A DNA stretch of 64,000 nt, taken from NCBI RefSeq assembly GCF_000499845.2, contig NC_023756.2:8849344-8913343 (forward strand). The letters are read 5' to 3'. The notes under the pieces were generated by a model. That model searched no databases and was not told the DNA's origin. It saw only the letters and a program-made list of their open reading frames with translations. Shown in pieces: positions 48,930 through 59,831 of the stretch. Within the stretch, counting starts at the first letter, position 1; every line of letters begins with the position of its first letter. Source of the DNA: Phaseolus vulgaris (lineage: Eukaryota > Streptophyta > Magnoliopsida > Fabales > Fabaceae). Position numbers and translations under genes: made by a program.

Positions 48930-49345
48930 CATCGTGTCAGGCTCATGAGGAATATGTCCAACATTTTCTAGGATGTAAAATAGCAGGATGTACTGTATGG
49001 AATAAATGTTCGAACTGACTAGGTTTAACATCTGTAATGATATCTTTATGCTTATTATTTTGTAAGCTTTCTTTGTATAAGGGTTGTGACACCCCTGAAG
49101 TGTTCTCCTTTAATTGATTTGTCTATTGCTGATAAAAAAAAAACAAACAAAATCTAGTATGAAAGGGGTTATGGGTAACAATAATCTGGGATATCTGGGA
49201 TCATAGGAATATAGTCATTTTTAAACAAGGGAAGATGGATGGGGAGGGACCCAGCTAAAACTTGGACTTGGTTGTAAGTAGGGGCTTTGTGATGGCTAAA
49301 GACTAGGTTTTGATTATACAAGGTTGATGTATATAGATTTTGACG
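48930..49345 (+). mobile_element. Two LINE 3' fragments in tandem
   Basis: The first piece encodes AHEEYVQHFLGCKIAGCTVW (zf-RVT) at about 48940-49000 and ends with the tail tataagggttgtgacacccc and ctattgctgataaaaaaaaa at about 49140. A second piece starts directly after it with WVTIIWDIWDHRNIVIFKQG (about 49170-49230), which lies upstream of such a tail in intact LINEs. The order shows two separate insertions or a rearrangement. Confidence 0.7.
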
Positions 49346-49349
49346 GTTT

Positions 49350-50090
49350 TTAGGTTTTTTTGTACATAACCTATTTATTTGATTCTTTCTTTTTTTATAA
49401 AAAAAATATTTATGTTTGTGTCGAATTAGTGTCCAATTAATGTTAGACACTACAAAGTTAATTTAGTCAACTCTAAAGTGACACTAACTATTTTTAACTG
49501 TTTTTAATAAGTTAAAATTTTATGTTAGTATCGGACTAGTGTCAGCAAAACTGACAGTAACTAAAATAAGGTTAATATCAATCTAATTTTCTTTTTGTTG
49601 ATCGGCAAGCGACCTAGTTTATACTAATCTTATTTTTTTATAGTATTTATATTTATTTAACACTAATTAAGCTGACACTAATTTTATTTATTTTATTATT
49701 TATTTAAGTTGGTGTCAATTACGTCAATACTGATATAATATATCTTTAATGTTTATCTGAGTTTAAGTCAATTTAGGTAACGTTAATTTATATGTTATGA
49801 ATTTGCACGTTTTTGTGATAATGAATTATGTATTATTTTTAATTCAAAAACCAAAATTTAAAGATAATAAATCTATTATTATAATATTTTTCCAATTTTT
49901 ATATAAATCTATTAAGAACCTACTCCTAACCGATATTAAATATCTACTTTTAAAATATGATTTAAGAAATGTTAATTAATATTTATGTATATCATAAAAA
50001 GATATTATTTAATAATTTATACTTCCTATTCTTAGGAAGCGTTAATTAATATTCATTCATGTTTGAAAAATTATTATTTTATAATTTATT
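49350..50090. other. Interval without a recognised gene
   Basis: AT-rich. Nothing recognised. Confidence 0.4.
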
Positions 50091-50094
50091 GGTT

Positions 50095-50290
50095 TCTTAA
50101 AGATTGATTGACACATTATTTTTATAAAAATAATTAATTAATATATAATAAAAAATTTCAACCACATGAATAAGATGGGGGTCCCCATATTTGTGTATAT
50201 ATAAGTTTAACCTAGATTGCTACAACCTCACTCGGATCGGCGCCTCCTTTGTTTCCATTTCTAGATTGCAATCTTATTTTAGTTCTAATA
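50095..50290 (+). promoter_or_regulatory. Duplicated core promoter region (TATA)
   Basis: The segment aaagattgattgacacatta, tttcaaccacatgaataaga, gggggtccccat and gtgtatatataagtttaacc matches the minus-strand promoter of the small WHIM paralogue (36180-36300). Similarity stops soon after the TATA region, and no WHIM exon follows on the right. It may be an orphan promoter copy. Confidence 0.6.
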
Positions 50291-50481
50291 ATGCAATTAA
50301 CTGATGCATGCTTATGAATGTTGACCTGACAGAGACACATCTAAATATTTTGGGATATTTAAAAAAAAAATATGAAATGGATTTATTATAAATTAATTAA
50401 AAATATATAAAAAATATAGTCTAAGGCATTATTTATTTTTAATTTTTTATAATATTAGAAACTGTTTGACTATAGAGTTAC

Positions 50482-50540
50482 CATTACAAGAAAATCATGA
50501 AATAAAAATAAATTTTTAGAGACAAAAAATAATTAGTTGT
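50482..50540. mobile_element. Truncated CACTA-type MITE end
   Basis: cattacaagaaaatcatgaa followed by aatttttagagac is the left terminus of the 39641-40043 MITE family (first bases cattac rather than cactac). Only about 55 bp remain, bracketed by a 14 bp direct repeat tatagagttaccat (50471-50484 and 50541-50554). Confidence 0.75.
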
Positions 50541-50554
50541 TATAGAGTTACCAT

Positions 50555-51720
50555 AATTCTCCCAGCCTCCTAAGCACCCTTCACGTGAGAGTTTCCTTCG
50601 TGTACTATAGCTACCCTACATTCAACCTTTTCCCTCCAGATTTGTTTCTTATGTTCCTTCCCCTTACCTATAACTTCTAATACACGGAAGGGGATTCAGG
50701 ACCAAGTAGTAATTGAAAGAAGGAATCCTATATTTCATACACAACCAAAACTTAAGTTGAGCCATTTGAAAAATCTCTTCCGCATCAACTGTTTCTTGCT
50801 TGAAATTAACATGGTTTATCTTACCCCAAATACACCTCAATATGACTGCCCAAATACCTTTCCACACCAAATTTTGATTGTTATTCACTTGTTCCAAATG
50901 AAAATTCACAAAATGGTACTGCAAATCATTGTGTTGCACATAATACCAATCCATCTGAAACATGTGACCCAAACCTTCTTTCCAATCACGCATTCTATGA
51001 ACAAATGTTGACTTGACTCCTCCTTAGCCTGACACAACACATAAGGGAGTAGGCACTGACACTCCTCTCGTACTCAATGCCACTCTTGTTGGAATTCTAT
51101 CCAGCAAGACCCTTCAGGCAGTAAAAAGCACATTGGGTAGCGTTTTTACCTCCAAAAGCACTTGAAGAGGTCATTGTGAGGACCTCTTACGGGATAAGCT
51201 AAGTGATCATACGCCAACACTGTGAACACCCCTGATTCTTCATTCCTCCACACCTAGAAATCCTTCACCTCCTTATTCAAATTGGTTTGAGATATGAGCC
51301 TTAAAAGGTCTTCCTCCATAATAGATTTCCGCACAAACCTAGCACGTCTCCACCTTAGAGTCCACCGCCATTCTGATTCTACCCACACACAAACCTCACC
51401 TACCTTCTCTCCATAGTTCAAAGATAAAGAATGCAACCTAGGGAATACCGTTTTGAGGTTCAAATTACCAACCGACACATCCTCCCAAAATCTAACTTTA
51501 TCACTAACTCCTATTTTCGAACCTGTTGCTTCCTAAAACCATCCACCACCTCCTCCCCCACGACAGACTATGGACAGGTCCCTCCACCACTGATACAAAC
51601 CGACAGATAACTAAGGACACAACAAGAACTTCCCAAAAGGGTCAGTCATCTCCAGATACAAAGTTAGACCCCACCAAACCTTGAGAAAGAATCAACAAAA
51701 GAAGAAGAAGCTATAAACCT
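50555..51720 (-). mobile_element. LINE C-terminal fragment
   Basis: From right to left on the minus strand, VRSVYQWWRDLS lies near 51580. Then come PRLHSLSLNYGEKVGEVCVW and EWRWTLRWRRARFV (51430-51340), and a decayed zf-RVT region. LVWKGIWAVILRCIWGKINH and FKQETVDAEEIFQMAQLKFW end it (50870-50730). This is the post-RT part of a plant LINE ORF2, broken by frameshifts. Confidence 0.82.
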
Positions 51721-51739
51721 GAATATCAGAAGTTCTTCC

Positions 51740-52587
51740 TTTTGGTCTTCTTAGAAAATAGAATATGTTTGTAAATAATTTAGTCTCACTTTAAGGGTCC
51801 AAATAGAAAATATACGCTAAAATAAGATGTCTTTAGCATAATAGGGAGTGTAGTTATCATTTTAGCTTGTTCCTAGCCCTTTAGGAAGACAATTTGACCT
51901 AGTTTCTAGAAGGACAAGCCTAGGGTGCGGGTTTGACTAAGGCTGCCCATTTTTTCCCTTTTACCATCCTACCCCTCTTTCTTGTTTTTCAAGTCTCCTT
52001 CACCTATAAATAGGAGGTCTACCCATTGTATTTTACAAGTTGAATTTAAATGGAGTAAAGAAACTCTGCACAAATTGTGTGAGCTCTTAGTGAGGCTTAT
52101 GTCCTCTTAGGTTTGAGGTCTTATCTTAAGTGATTTGGAAAGTTCTCAAGTGGCAGCCAACACACTCATCTTGGAGAATATCACACTGCAAATGGTGTGA
52201 TATTTCTCACCCACCATCATTGTTTTCTCATTCAATTTTCCTTCCATTTCTCCATTCCATTTTATGTGTTTGTCTCTTTAGTTTCTATTCTTTGTTGCTC
52301 TTGGGTTTCTCTCATAATCACGAGTATGGTGCATCATTTGGGAGGTCATGACCACCATTGATGTTAACCTTGTGACCATTTTCAATCCCGCAATTGCATC
52401 TCATCCTCACCATATCTTGTTTTTCATTTTTGCCTCTGTGAAGTGAACCTTTATACTTACTTAAGCACTTTGTTAAGTTCGTGTCCAGTGAGAATCTTCC
52501 TTAGGTCCTCACCATTAATTGTTAAAATCCTAATCTTAAGTAAAAGTGTCACCATAAATGAAAACATCTAAAATCAACTCACATCAT
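51740..52587 (+). mobile_element. LTR of a Ty3-gypsy element (5' part uncertain)
   Basis: It contains a TATA motif (cacctataaataggaggtct, about 52001-52020), a pyrimidine-rich stretch, and words shared with the solo LTR at 27063-28114 (gtcttatctta, ctcaagtggc, cacactcatct). It ends ctcacatca, as that LTR does (atcacatca). The next bases are a primer-binding site. The left end is not defined because it adjoins LINE sequence. Confidence 0.75.
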
Positions 52588-52589
52588 GT

Positions 52590-52602
52590 GGTATTCAGAG
52601 CT
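52590..52602 (+). promoter_or_regulatory. Primer-binding site (initiator tRNA-Met type)
   Basis: tggtattcagagc, two bases after the LTR end, is one insertion away from tggtatcagagc, the complement of the plant initiator methionine tRNA 3' end used to prime retrotransposon reverse transcription. Confidence 0.65.
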
Positions 52603-53559
52603 TTGGTTTTTGAGCTTATCTTGTTTAAAGTTGATTGACACTTTACTTTCTTGCATCTTTAATTCCTTGTCTTTACATTCAAGTACCTTTAAATTCTTGT
52701 CTTTACTTTCAAGCACTTTTAATTTAAGCCTTTTACTTTCTTGCTTTTAAATTTGGCATTTTACCTTATTCAATAACTTTGTTTCGCTTTTTGAATATTC
52801 CTTTATGTCTTCTTTTGTTATTACCTCTTTGCCTTGAGTCATATGTTCTTTAGTGTTCTGGGAGTCCTTATAATTTTTCCTCTGCTTACTTGCTTTTAAT
52901 TTTTAAAGTTTATAAGTAATTAGAAACTTGTTTTAGTAGAAGTAGATTTAAGTTCCAAACAAAAGATTTCAAGTGATCAATTATTTTGAATCCCAAACTT
53001 TTTGTGAAAATTGGAGTTATATGAAAATATGCATAGTCAAAACTATGGACATTTCATTCCCAAAATCCAATAACAAGTATAAAAAAGAAATGGGAACTTG
53101 CGCAAAAAAAAAAAATTGTTCCAATCTTTCAAAGAGCAACATTTTCAAAATTTTGGGTTCATCTTTATTGGCAAATTGGTTTCAACATTGTGGAATTTTT
53201 ATCCTTTTGCTTTGACAAATTTCTAAAGAAAGTTTCATTGTTAAAAGTTTAGTAAGTATCTTAGAGTCTTTTTGTGTGCCTTTTTCTTGCTTGTCTTCCT
53301 TTTCATGTTTTGTCATAATCTCTTTTCCCAAATTTGGTTTAGCTTTCTTGTTTTGAGCTTTTCTTGATTGTCTTTCCAAATTTCTTAAGTTTCGTTGTGG
53401 TTCTTTAAGATCAAGTGTTATTGGCTTTGTCCTCTTTCACTTGAGAATATTTTGAACACCAAGATAGGCCTTTGTTGAGAGCATTTCTTTCTTGAGTGAA
53501 ACACGTGAGGAGCGTTTAAATTGTTTTCACTTATTGTTTGTTTCCTTTGTGCAAAAATT

Positions 53560-54335
53560 ATGGGTCATTTTTCTTTAGGTGAATCTTCAAAACCGAAATC
53601 ACATCACAAAACCCACCTTTTGGGAGAACTTGTGGAGGTCAAGAAATGAATTGTCCACAAAGACGAGGAAATAAGCCAACTAGCGAAAAGATTGCAAAGA
53701 CTAGAAGAAGCTCAAGCGAGGCAAACTCAAGAAAGGAGATGGGAGCCGCCAAGAGCAACTGGACATTCCATGCACTATGGGAGTCAAGAACATAATTGGC
53801 GAGTGCACAATTTCGCAAACCAGCACCATCAACACCAATAACAACCACAACATTCTTTTAATTTTGTAAAGTTACCTAGTTTTAGTGGGCACAATGACCT
53901 ACTTTGTATTTTTAGTGGAAAGCTAAAGTTAAAAAACTATTTAATGTGTATAAGGTTACCGAGGACCAAAAGGTTAGGTTAGTTTCCCTAGTGTTTTTAG
54001 AATATGCCATACAATGGTGGCAACAAACTGTATTGGGCATTGGGCTAAACAAGAGGTCAATCGTGGTCTCTTGGTATGATTTGAAAGCATGTACGCGCGT
54101 GCGATTTGTTCCTCCTCCTTATAGGAAGGAACTCTTGTTGAAGCTCCAATGGCTTCATCAAGGACCTAGGACGGTAGACAAATATTTTAAAGATTTAGAA
54201 ATAACTTTGACTAAGATAAATATGCATGATAGTGAAGATTCAAAGATCACTAGGTTTGTGAGTGGCTTAAGGAGAGAAATTAAAGATGTTGTAGAATTAT
54301 ATGAGTACTCTTCTTTAAAGAAGTTAGTGTGGTGA
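53560..54335 (+). pseudogene. Ty3-gypsy gag pseudogene
   Basis: From the ATG at 53560 the plus strand gives MGHFSLGESSKPKS, DEEISQLAKRLQRLEEAQAR, FNFVKLPSFSGHND and, after frameshifts, YKVTEDQKVRLVSLVFLEYA, QWWQQTV, LKACTRVRFVPPPYRKELLL, GPRTVDKYFKDLE and RFVSGLRREIKDVVELYEYS. This is a typical legume gypsy gag capsid. It lies about 970 bp after the PBS, as expected for the same element. Protease, RT and integrase are absent, because CACTA sequence begins at about 54345. Confidence 0.85.
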
Positions 54336-54344
54336 ATTGTGAAA

Positions 54345-56640
54345 TTTACCACGTGTTTCCGTAACTGAAGAATATGTGGGGTCCACCATGGATGATGCAG
54401 TACATGATGATGTTGATGATGATCAATTGGAGGACATGATTCGTGATGTGAGAGTTCAGTCTTTTGCAGAAGCGCATAGATATGGAAGTATGTCGAGCAA
54501 TGCAGAGACTCCATTGTATCCTAGAGAAACTAACTTCACACGGTTGTCGGTGTTATTAAGATTGATGAATTTGAAGGCAGTAAATGGATGGACTGATAAA
54601 AGCTTCATAAAATTGCTTCAGTTGTTGAGGATGTGCTTCCAGAGGGAAATACTCCACCTAATCGTAATTATGAGGCCAAAATGATTCTTTGTCCAATGGG
54701 TATGGAGTATAAAAAGAAACATGCATGTCCTAATGATTGTATATTATACCAGAAAGATTTTGAATTGTTGAAAAGTTGTCTGAGGTGTGGGTTATCACGT
54801 TATCCTGGTTCAAGCAATTGGAGGACCTGAGCACTGTGGTCGTGTTCGTGCAGCTAGACAAGGGGTTGGAATTAAACTATATTTTGGAGTTTCATAACGA
54901 CACTCATCCTCCTCCCCCCAAGAGACCAAAGCAAAAATGAAGACTAATATACGTGACGAATTAATGGAGGAGATGAGAAAGAGATTGATCAGATGCGGCT
55001 AGAGTTGCGACAAGAGTTTCTATCGCTACAAGTTTGTGCTGAGCCGATTCAACCCTTTGTTAGTCCCACTCCCAAGAGCACAAAGGGGAGTTGTGCGGCT
55101 TCTACAACATCAGGGGAGGATATCATTAGGCATACGAGGGAATGTAAGCTACTGGTAGCGAGCGACAAGCTTCCTCAGGTGGTGGCCATTGGAAAATTCT
55201 ATGAAGAGACCACCACCTTACATAACGTTCCTCTTTCTTGATGTGACAAAGGTAACAGTTGAAAAAATATGAGTACCTGATGCTCGTGTTACACTACCTT
55301 CAGATGAGGTAACCACTGTGGCCGATGCATTTCAGACATTCGTTGCCTGACCTAGACACCTCATTTGAATTATGCCAGAACCTCCGATAATAATTTAATT
55401 TCATTATATTAATTTATATTTATATATTACATATAATTTAATACAAATGTTCTTTATTTTGTAGAAACCTCGTCGGAAACCAAGTATGAGAAAGAAACAT
55501 GAGGCTCTGGTTGACAATCATATAGCTTCCTTAGTTGTAGCTGCTAGACAGATTGGTCCAGATCCTTTTGAAGTTCCTTGGGATGATACGTTTGTTCAAG
55601 TAAACACTAAACTGCCACTATACATATACATGACAAATTTATTAGAATTTATAGATGGGGATCAGGAACTCAATATAAATATAATTCAATTTTTTATGAT
55701 GTAAGTATCTTTACCTATATTTTAATTTATCTTATGTTAAATTATTATTAATTATGCTTTAACTAATAACTTGTAGGTTTTTGCATGGAGTCTTCTCACT
55801 GAGGAGAAGGAAAATGTGTATGGATTCTTTGATCCTACATATACTAGTCCCACTGGAGTAAAGGAAAATGAGACCCAATCATACATCACTAATACCCTTA
55901 AAAAATAGGGAAAACAAATTTATTTATGCCCTTGTATTAATGAGTAAGTTTAACTATATGTCGTTAATTATTACTATTTCATATTTTAAATATTCTTTTC
56001 ATGGATGATATAGGCGTCATTGACTGTTACTTGTGTTATCAATGGTTGATAAGACTGTTGTGTGGTTTTGTTCCCTACACAAGAAGATATTCGCAAGTCT
56101 TAAGAATATCATTGATACATAAGTACACTATAAACTTAACTCTATATGTTACTAATTAACCATCTACTAACGAGGTTTTTTGTATTAACTAGTTCTTGAC
56201 GTGGATATAACATCCAAAAAGGTCTATCCAATTCAAATTTTCAAAATTTGAACTAGATATAAGAATAAAGGTTTGTAATTTTTTTCTTTCTCTTTTCATT
56301 GTTTATCAATATACTAACTTTTACTTTTTATTGAATTATAGTGTAATAAACAACCAGGAAGCTATGAGTGTGACTATTACGTTATGCAATGGATGATTAC
56401 CATTGTAAGACTAGGCCTTAAAAGTGATTGGGAATTGGTAACATGACATGTTAATTTTTGTTTATAATTCTTGAACATATATGTATCTTAAAACTAATTT
56501 ATGTCAACAATATTTTGAAATGCAGTTCTTCACGGATGAAACACCAATGACTTCGGATGCCATAACATATGTGAGACATTCTTGGTCCACATATTTCATA
56601 AATTTTTATAACTCTAGGATAGTTGATCAATAGTGTAGGA
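54345..56640 (+). pseudogene. CACTA transposase N-terminus joined to Ulp1-like ORF, copy B
   Basis: The first 0.5 kb encodes the TNP2-type transposase N-terminus: LLRLMNLKAVNGWTDKSF, LPEGNTPPNRNYEAKMILCP, KKKHACPNDCILYQKDFELL and LRCGLSRYPGSSNW (54540-54830). Directly after it comes the second CACTA ORF: HCGRVRAARQGVG, PTPKSTKGSCAASTTSGED, LPQVVAIGKFYEETTTLHNV; after an intron KPSMRKKHEALVDNHIASLV and FEVPWDDTFVQVN; then VYGFFDPTYTSPTG, VVWFCSLHKK, ECDYYVMQWMITIV, DAITYVRHSWSTYF. Most of the transposase catalytic region is missing, an internal deletion typical of defective CACTA elements. Several stops occur, including TGA at the Trp after the catalytic His of the C48-like domain. Confidence 0.8.
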
Positions 56641-56769
56641 ATTATATGTAATTTGATTAGTGTTTGTAACACATTTTGATCAATATATATTTTATTCTTT
56701 GAATTTATGTATTTGTCTGGCTGGGTATATATAATTGAACATGTTAATTTATATGGGAATTAACACTAA

Positions 56770-57094
56770 ACAGATTGCACTAAAAAAACACTATTTACAA
56801 TGACAGTTATTTACCATAGTCGCACTTATAAATCCTGAGCAAGATTTATAAGTGTGACTATGGTAATAACAACACTTATAAATGCATTACCTTTAAACCC
56901 CTAAACCCTGATTCATAAGCATATACAAGTACGACTACCATAAATAGTCGTCCTTATAAATAGTATTTACAAATGCGGTTGTACAACCGCACTTGTATCT
57001 CTTCGATTTAAGAATGTGTGCTGATCAAATGCGGCTATATAGCCGCTCATGTAAATGTAAAATAACTATCCTCATTTTGCCTTTCTGCACTAGT
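56770..57094. mobile_element. CACTA 3' terminal region with subterminal repeats
   Basis: The sequence ends ctttctgcactagtg, the complement of a CACTAGTGCAGAAA-type terminus. Inside are repeated and inverted words (agtcgcacttataaat / atttataagtgtgactatgg, and aaatgcggttgtacaaccgc). This fits the 3' end of the CACTA element whose ORFs precede it. The matching 5' end was not found. Confidence 0.6.
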
Positions 57095-57414
57095 GGTAAG
57101 TTCTAAATTATATATTTTGATCTTAGCTTTTTTATATGTGATTTTTACAAATCATATATTCATTAATTTTATGGTGACATAATTAATTACAAAAAGTATT
57201 AAAAACATTTATTTTTATAAAACAATTACAAGTTAATATATTAAAAGATAATTTTAAAAATATTTCAAATATTAATTAAAAAAATTACCATAATAGTAAA
57301 GATGAAATATAAATAAGTATTTTATAGAGAAATAAAAAAATAGTGGTTTGTATTGTTATAGCGAGTTTCTGATTTGTTATTTTTTGGATGCATGAGAGTG
57401 TGTAGGTTGATTTG

Positions 57415-57620
57415 GTTGACATTACTAAAAATTTATTAAATAAAAATTAATTTTAGAAAAAAATAATTAGTCGTTATATTAACTAATTTAGATACTATTT
57501 TAGAGATTAAAAAAATTATTGGTATATAAATTAGTTTATATTATTGATAAATAACTTTTAAATTAGTATCTAATTAACTAATAAGATTTTAACTATCAAT
57601 TATTTATATTTTAAGTATAA
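57415..57620. mobile_element. Half of a CACTA-type MITE
   Basis: cattactaaaaatttattaa followed by tagtcgttatattaactaat and aattagtatctaattaacta matches the left half of the 39641-40043 family. The right half is absent. Confidence 0.65.
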
Positions 57621-57849
57621 AGCTCTAGTTTTCATCACTTATGAATTTCAATGGGTCAGTTACCCCATGCGCAAGACTTCCAATCTAACACATACAACCA
57701 ATGCTTTTGTATTGTGATAATGAGTCTAAAATAGCTTCAAATCAAGTTTTCCATGAGAAAATGAAAATATAAAAATTGATTATCACATTGTGAGAGAGAA
57801 AGTTCATCAAGGTCTTATCAAGATTTTATCTATATGTTCCAACCTCAAT

Positions 57850-58140
57850 AAACTAACATATTGACCAAAACTCTTCCACCTACTTTTCATAATCTCTATT
57901 CCATGTAAGGTATGACCAATATTTATTTTCGGCTTAAGGGAAGAAATTTAGAAGAAAAACAGAAAAATTAAAATTGTTTACGATTCATTGTGTTGCTTCT
58001 TTGTTCAACGAGTCAGTCATTTTAGCGTAACTTTTTTGTTTCCTATTTTTCTGCTATATAAATAGTAGTTATCTTGTTTCTTCGTAACATGTGTTTTGCT
58101 TTTTGTTTCAATAATATTCTCTTTTGATGATTTATAGCCT
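57850..58140 (+). mobile_element. Possible LTR remnant with TATA box
   Basis: gctatataaatagtagttat near 58055, after a pyrimidine-rich stretch, looks like an LTR promoter. I see no defined ends, repeats or coding region, so this is tentative. Confidence 0.25.
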
Positions 58141-59830
58141 CTACTTTTGTTTATTATAGTTTTTTTTTTCTTTTAATATGATGAGCATATTCTTGAACAT
58201 GATGAACACGGTCCTTGTCACTCGCGATTGGTTATGTAGAGAGATTTCTAAGATTTATCTCCTTACTTTTCTATTTGGGTTTTATCATGTGAGCAACGTA
58301 TTTGTGCTAAAATTTAATTTATTTAATACAATAATGAAATAACAAGGATAAACATCTATCAAAATAATAAGTGGCTTTATAAATACATCAAATTTCTTTT
58401 AAAAGGTTTAGTAAACTTGCTTCGTTTCCATAATCTTACTCTTTTTTCTTATAAGACATTCCAAGATACATCATTCTTCTTGATAGGTAATGAATTAAGT
58501 GACATATCTTTAGTAAAAAAGCATCAAACACTTTAGATTCTTGACTTTGTTGGGATCATGTACGCGCGTAAAGGTAGAAAAAATCATGTTCATAAAAGAA
58601 GAATAAATATTCAGTTCAATACAATAAGTATTAACATATTTTATTTTTGGTTCAAAAAGGAAAAAAAATTAAATTCTTAGTATAAAAACTTTAATTCCAT
58701 TAATTTTGTTTTTTTTTAACTATTAAAGTAACTGAACAAGTATTTAGTCTTTAATAATTGTCATATATTTATTAGAAAAAAATTAATGCAAATAACCTTT
58801 ATTGAAATTTTTTATTCTTTACTTATTGTTTTATAAATATAGAATTCTTAGTTATTCGTTGTTTAAATATATATAAAAAAAAATAAGTAATTATTGTATT
58901 GAACTAACTATTTATCTAAAAGCATCTGTCAACTCTTTTGGATATAAGTTTGCAAAAATTAAATAAGATATTTAATAAAGTGATTTCAAATTATATTAAC
59001 TTTTTTCTATTTTTATCTCTACCATAATGATCTCTCTTACAAGAAACGAAAGACAATATTTTTTTAAGAATTAAAAGAATATATAGAAAATTGTAAAAAA
59101 AGAGAAAAAAATGTAATAATTTTAAAAAATATGAAAATTGTTTAAATGTCCTACATTTATAAAGATGTCTTATAAATAAAAATCATATTTTAAAGCTTAT
59201 TATTACCTCATTATAATCTACATTTAAAAAATCCTAAAAATATTAAATCTATTTTACTTCACTTTTATTTTCACAATATAAATCATATCTCATCGAAAGT
59301 CAGACTTTATTATTGCAAGAATAAGATAATAATGCATTTATTGCAACTCAATTAACATACTTAAATGGGGATGATAATTAATTAAAAAAATCATGTAAAT
59401 CACAAATAAACCTATTACATGAGTATGTATAAAATATTTAACCATATACAACTCAACTTTTCTACCATTGTTAAAAAAGACTTAATATTCTTTCTTAGAT
59501 TGCCAATAATTAATTGAGCTCATTTGGAATATTTACAACACATCATTTCCCCTGTCTAACTATTTAAATGAAGAAAAATAAAACTATGAATAGAAATCTA
59601 ATTCTCTTTTTCTAACATCAAAAAATCCTTTATGTTCCCATCAAAGATTTCTACCAAAACCTGCAAAAACACAAGAAAAACTATTCCATGATTTTAATCA
59701 TATCCACAAATCCAGAATAAATAAAATAAAATGTATATCATGTGAAAAATAACGTTACTTCTAATATCATGATTAGATAAATTTACAATAGTCTCATAAA
59801 TACAAATACAAAGATACTAACCACAAAAGT
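58140..59830. other. AT-rich interval, no gene; right part is 3' flank of the WHIM gene
   Basis: Up to about 59300 nothing is recognised. From about 59340 to 59830 the sequence resembles 33200-33730 and 16860-17300 (for example gatttctaccaaaacctgca and ccatgattttaatcatatcc). It is therefore the duplicated 3' flank of the WHIM gene family, possibly with a 3' UTR exon whose acceptor would be ttttgcag near 59660. Confidence 0.5.
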
Positions 59831-59831
59831 T

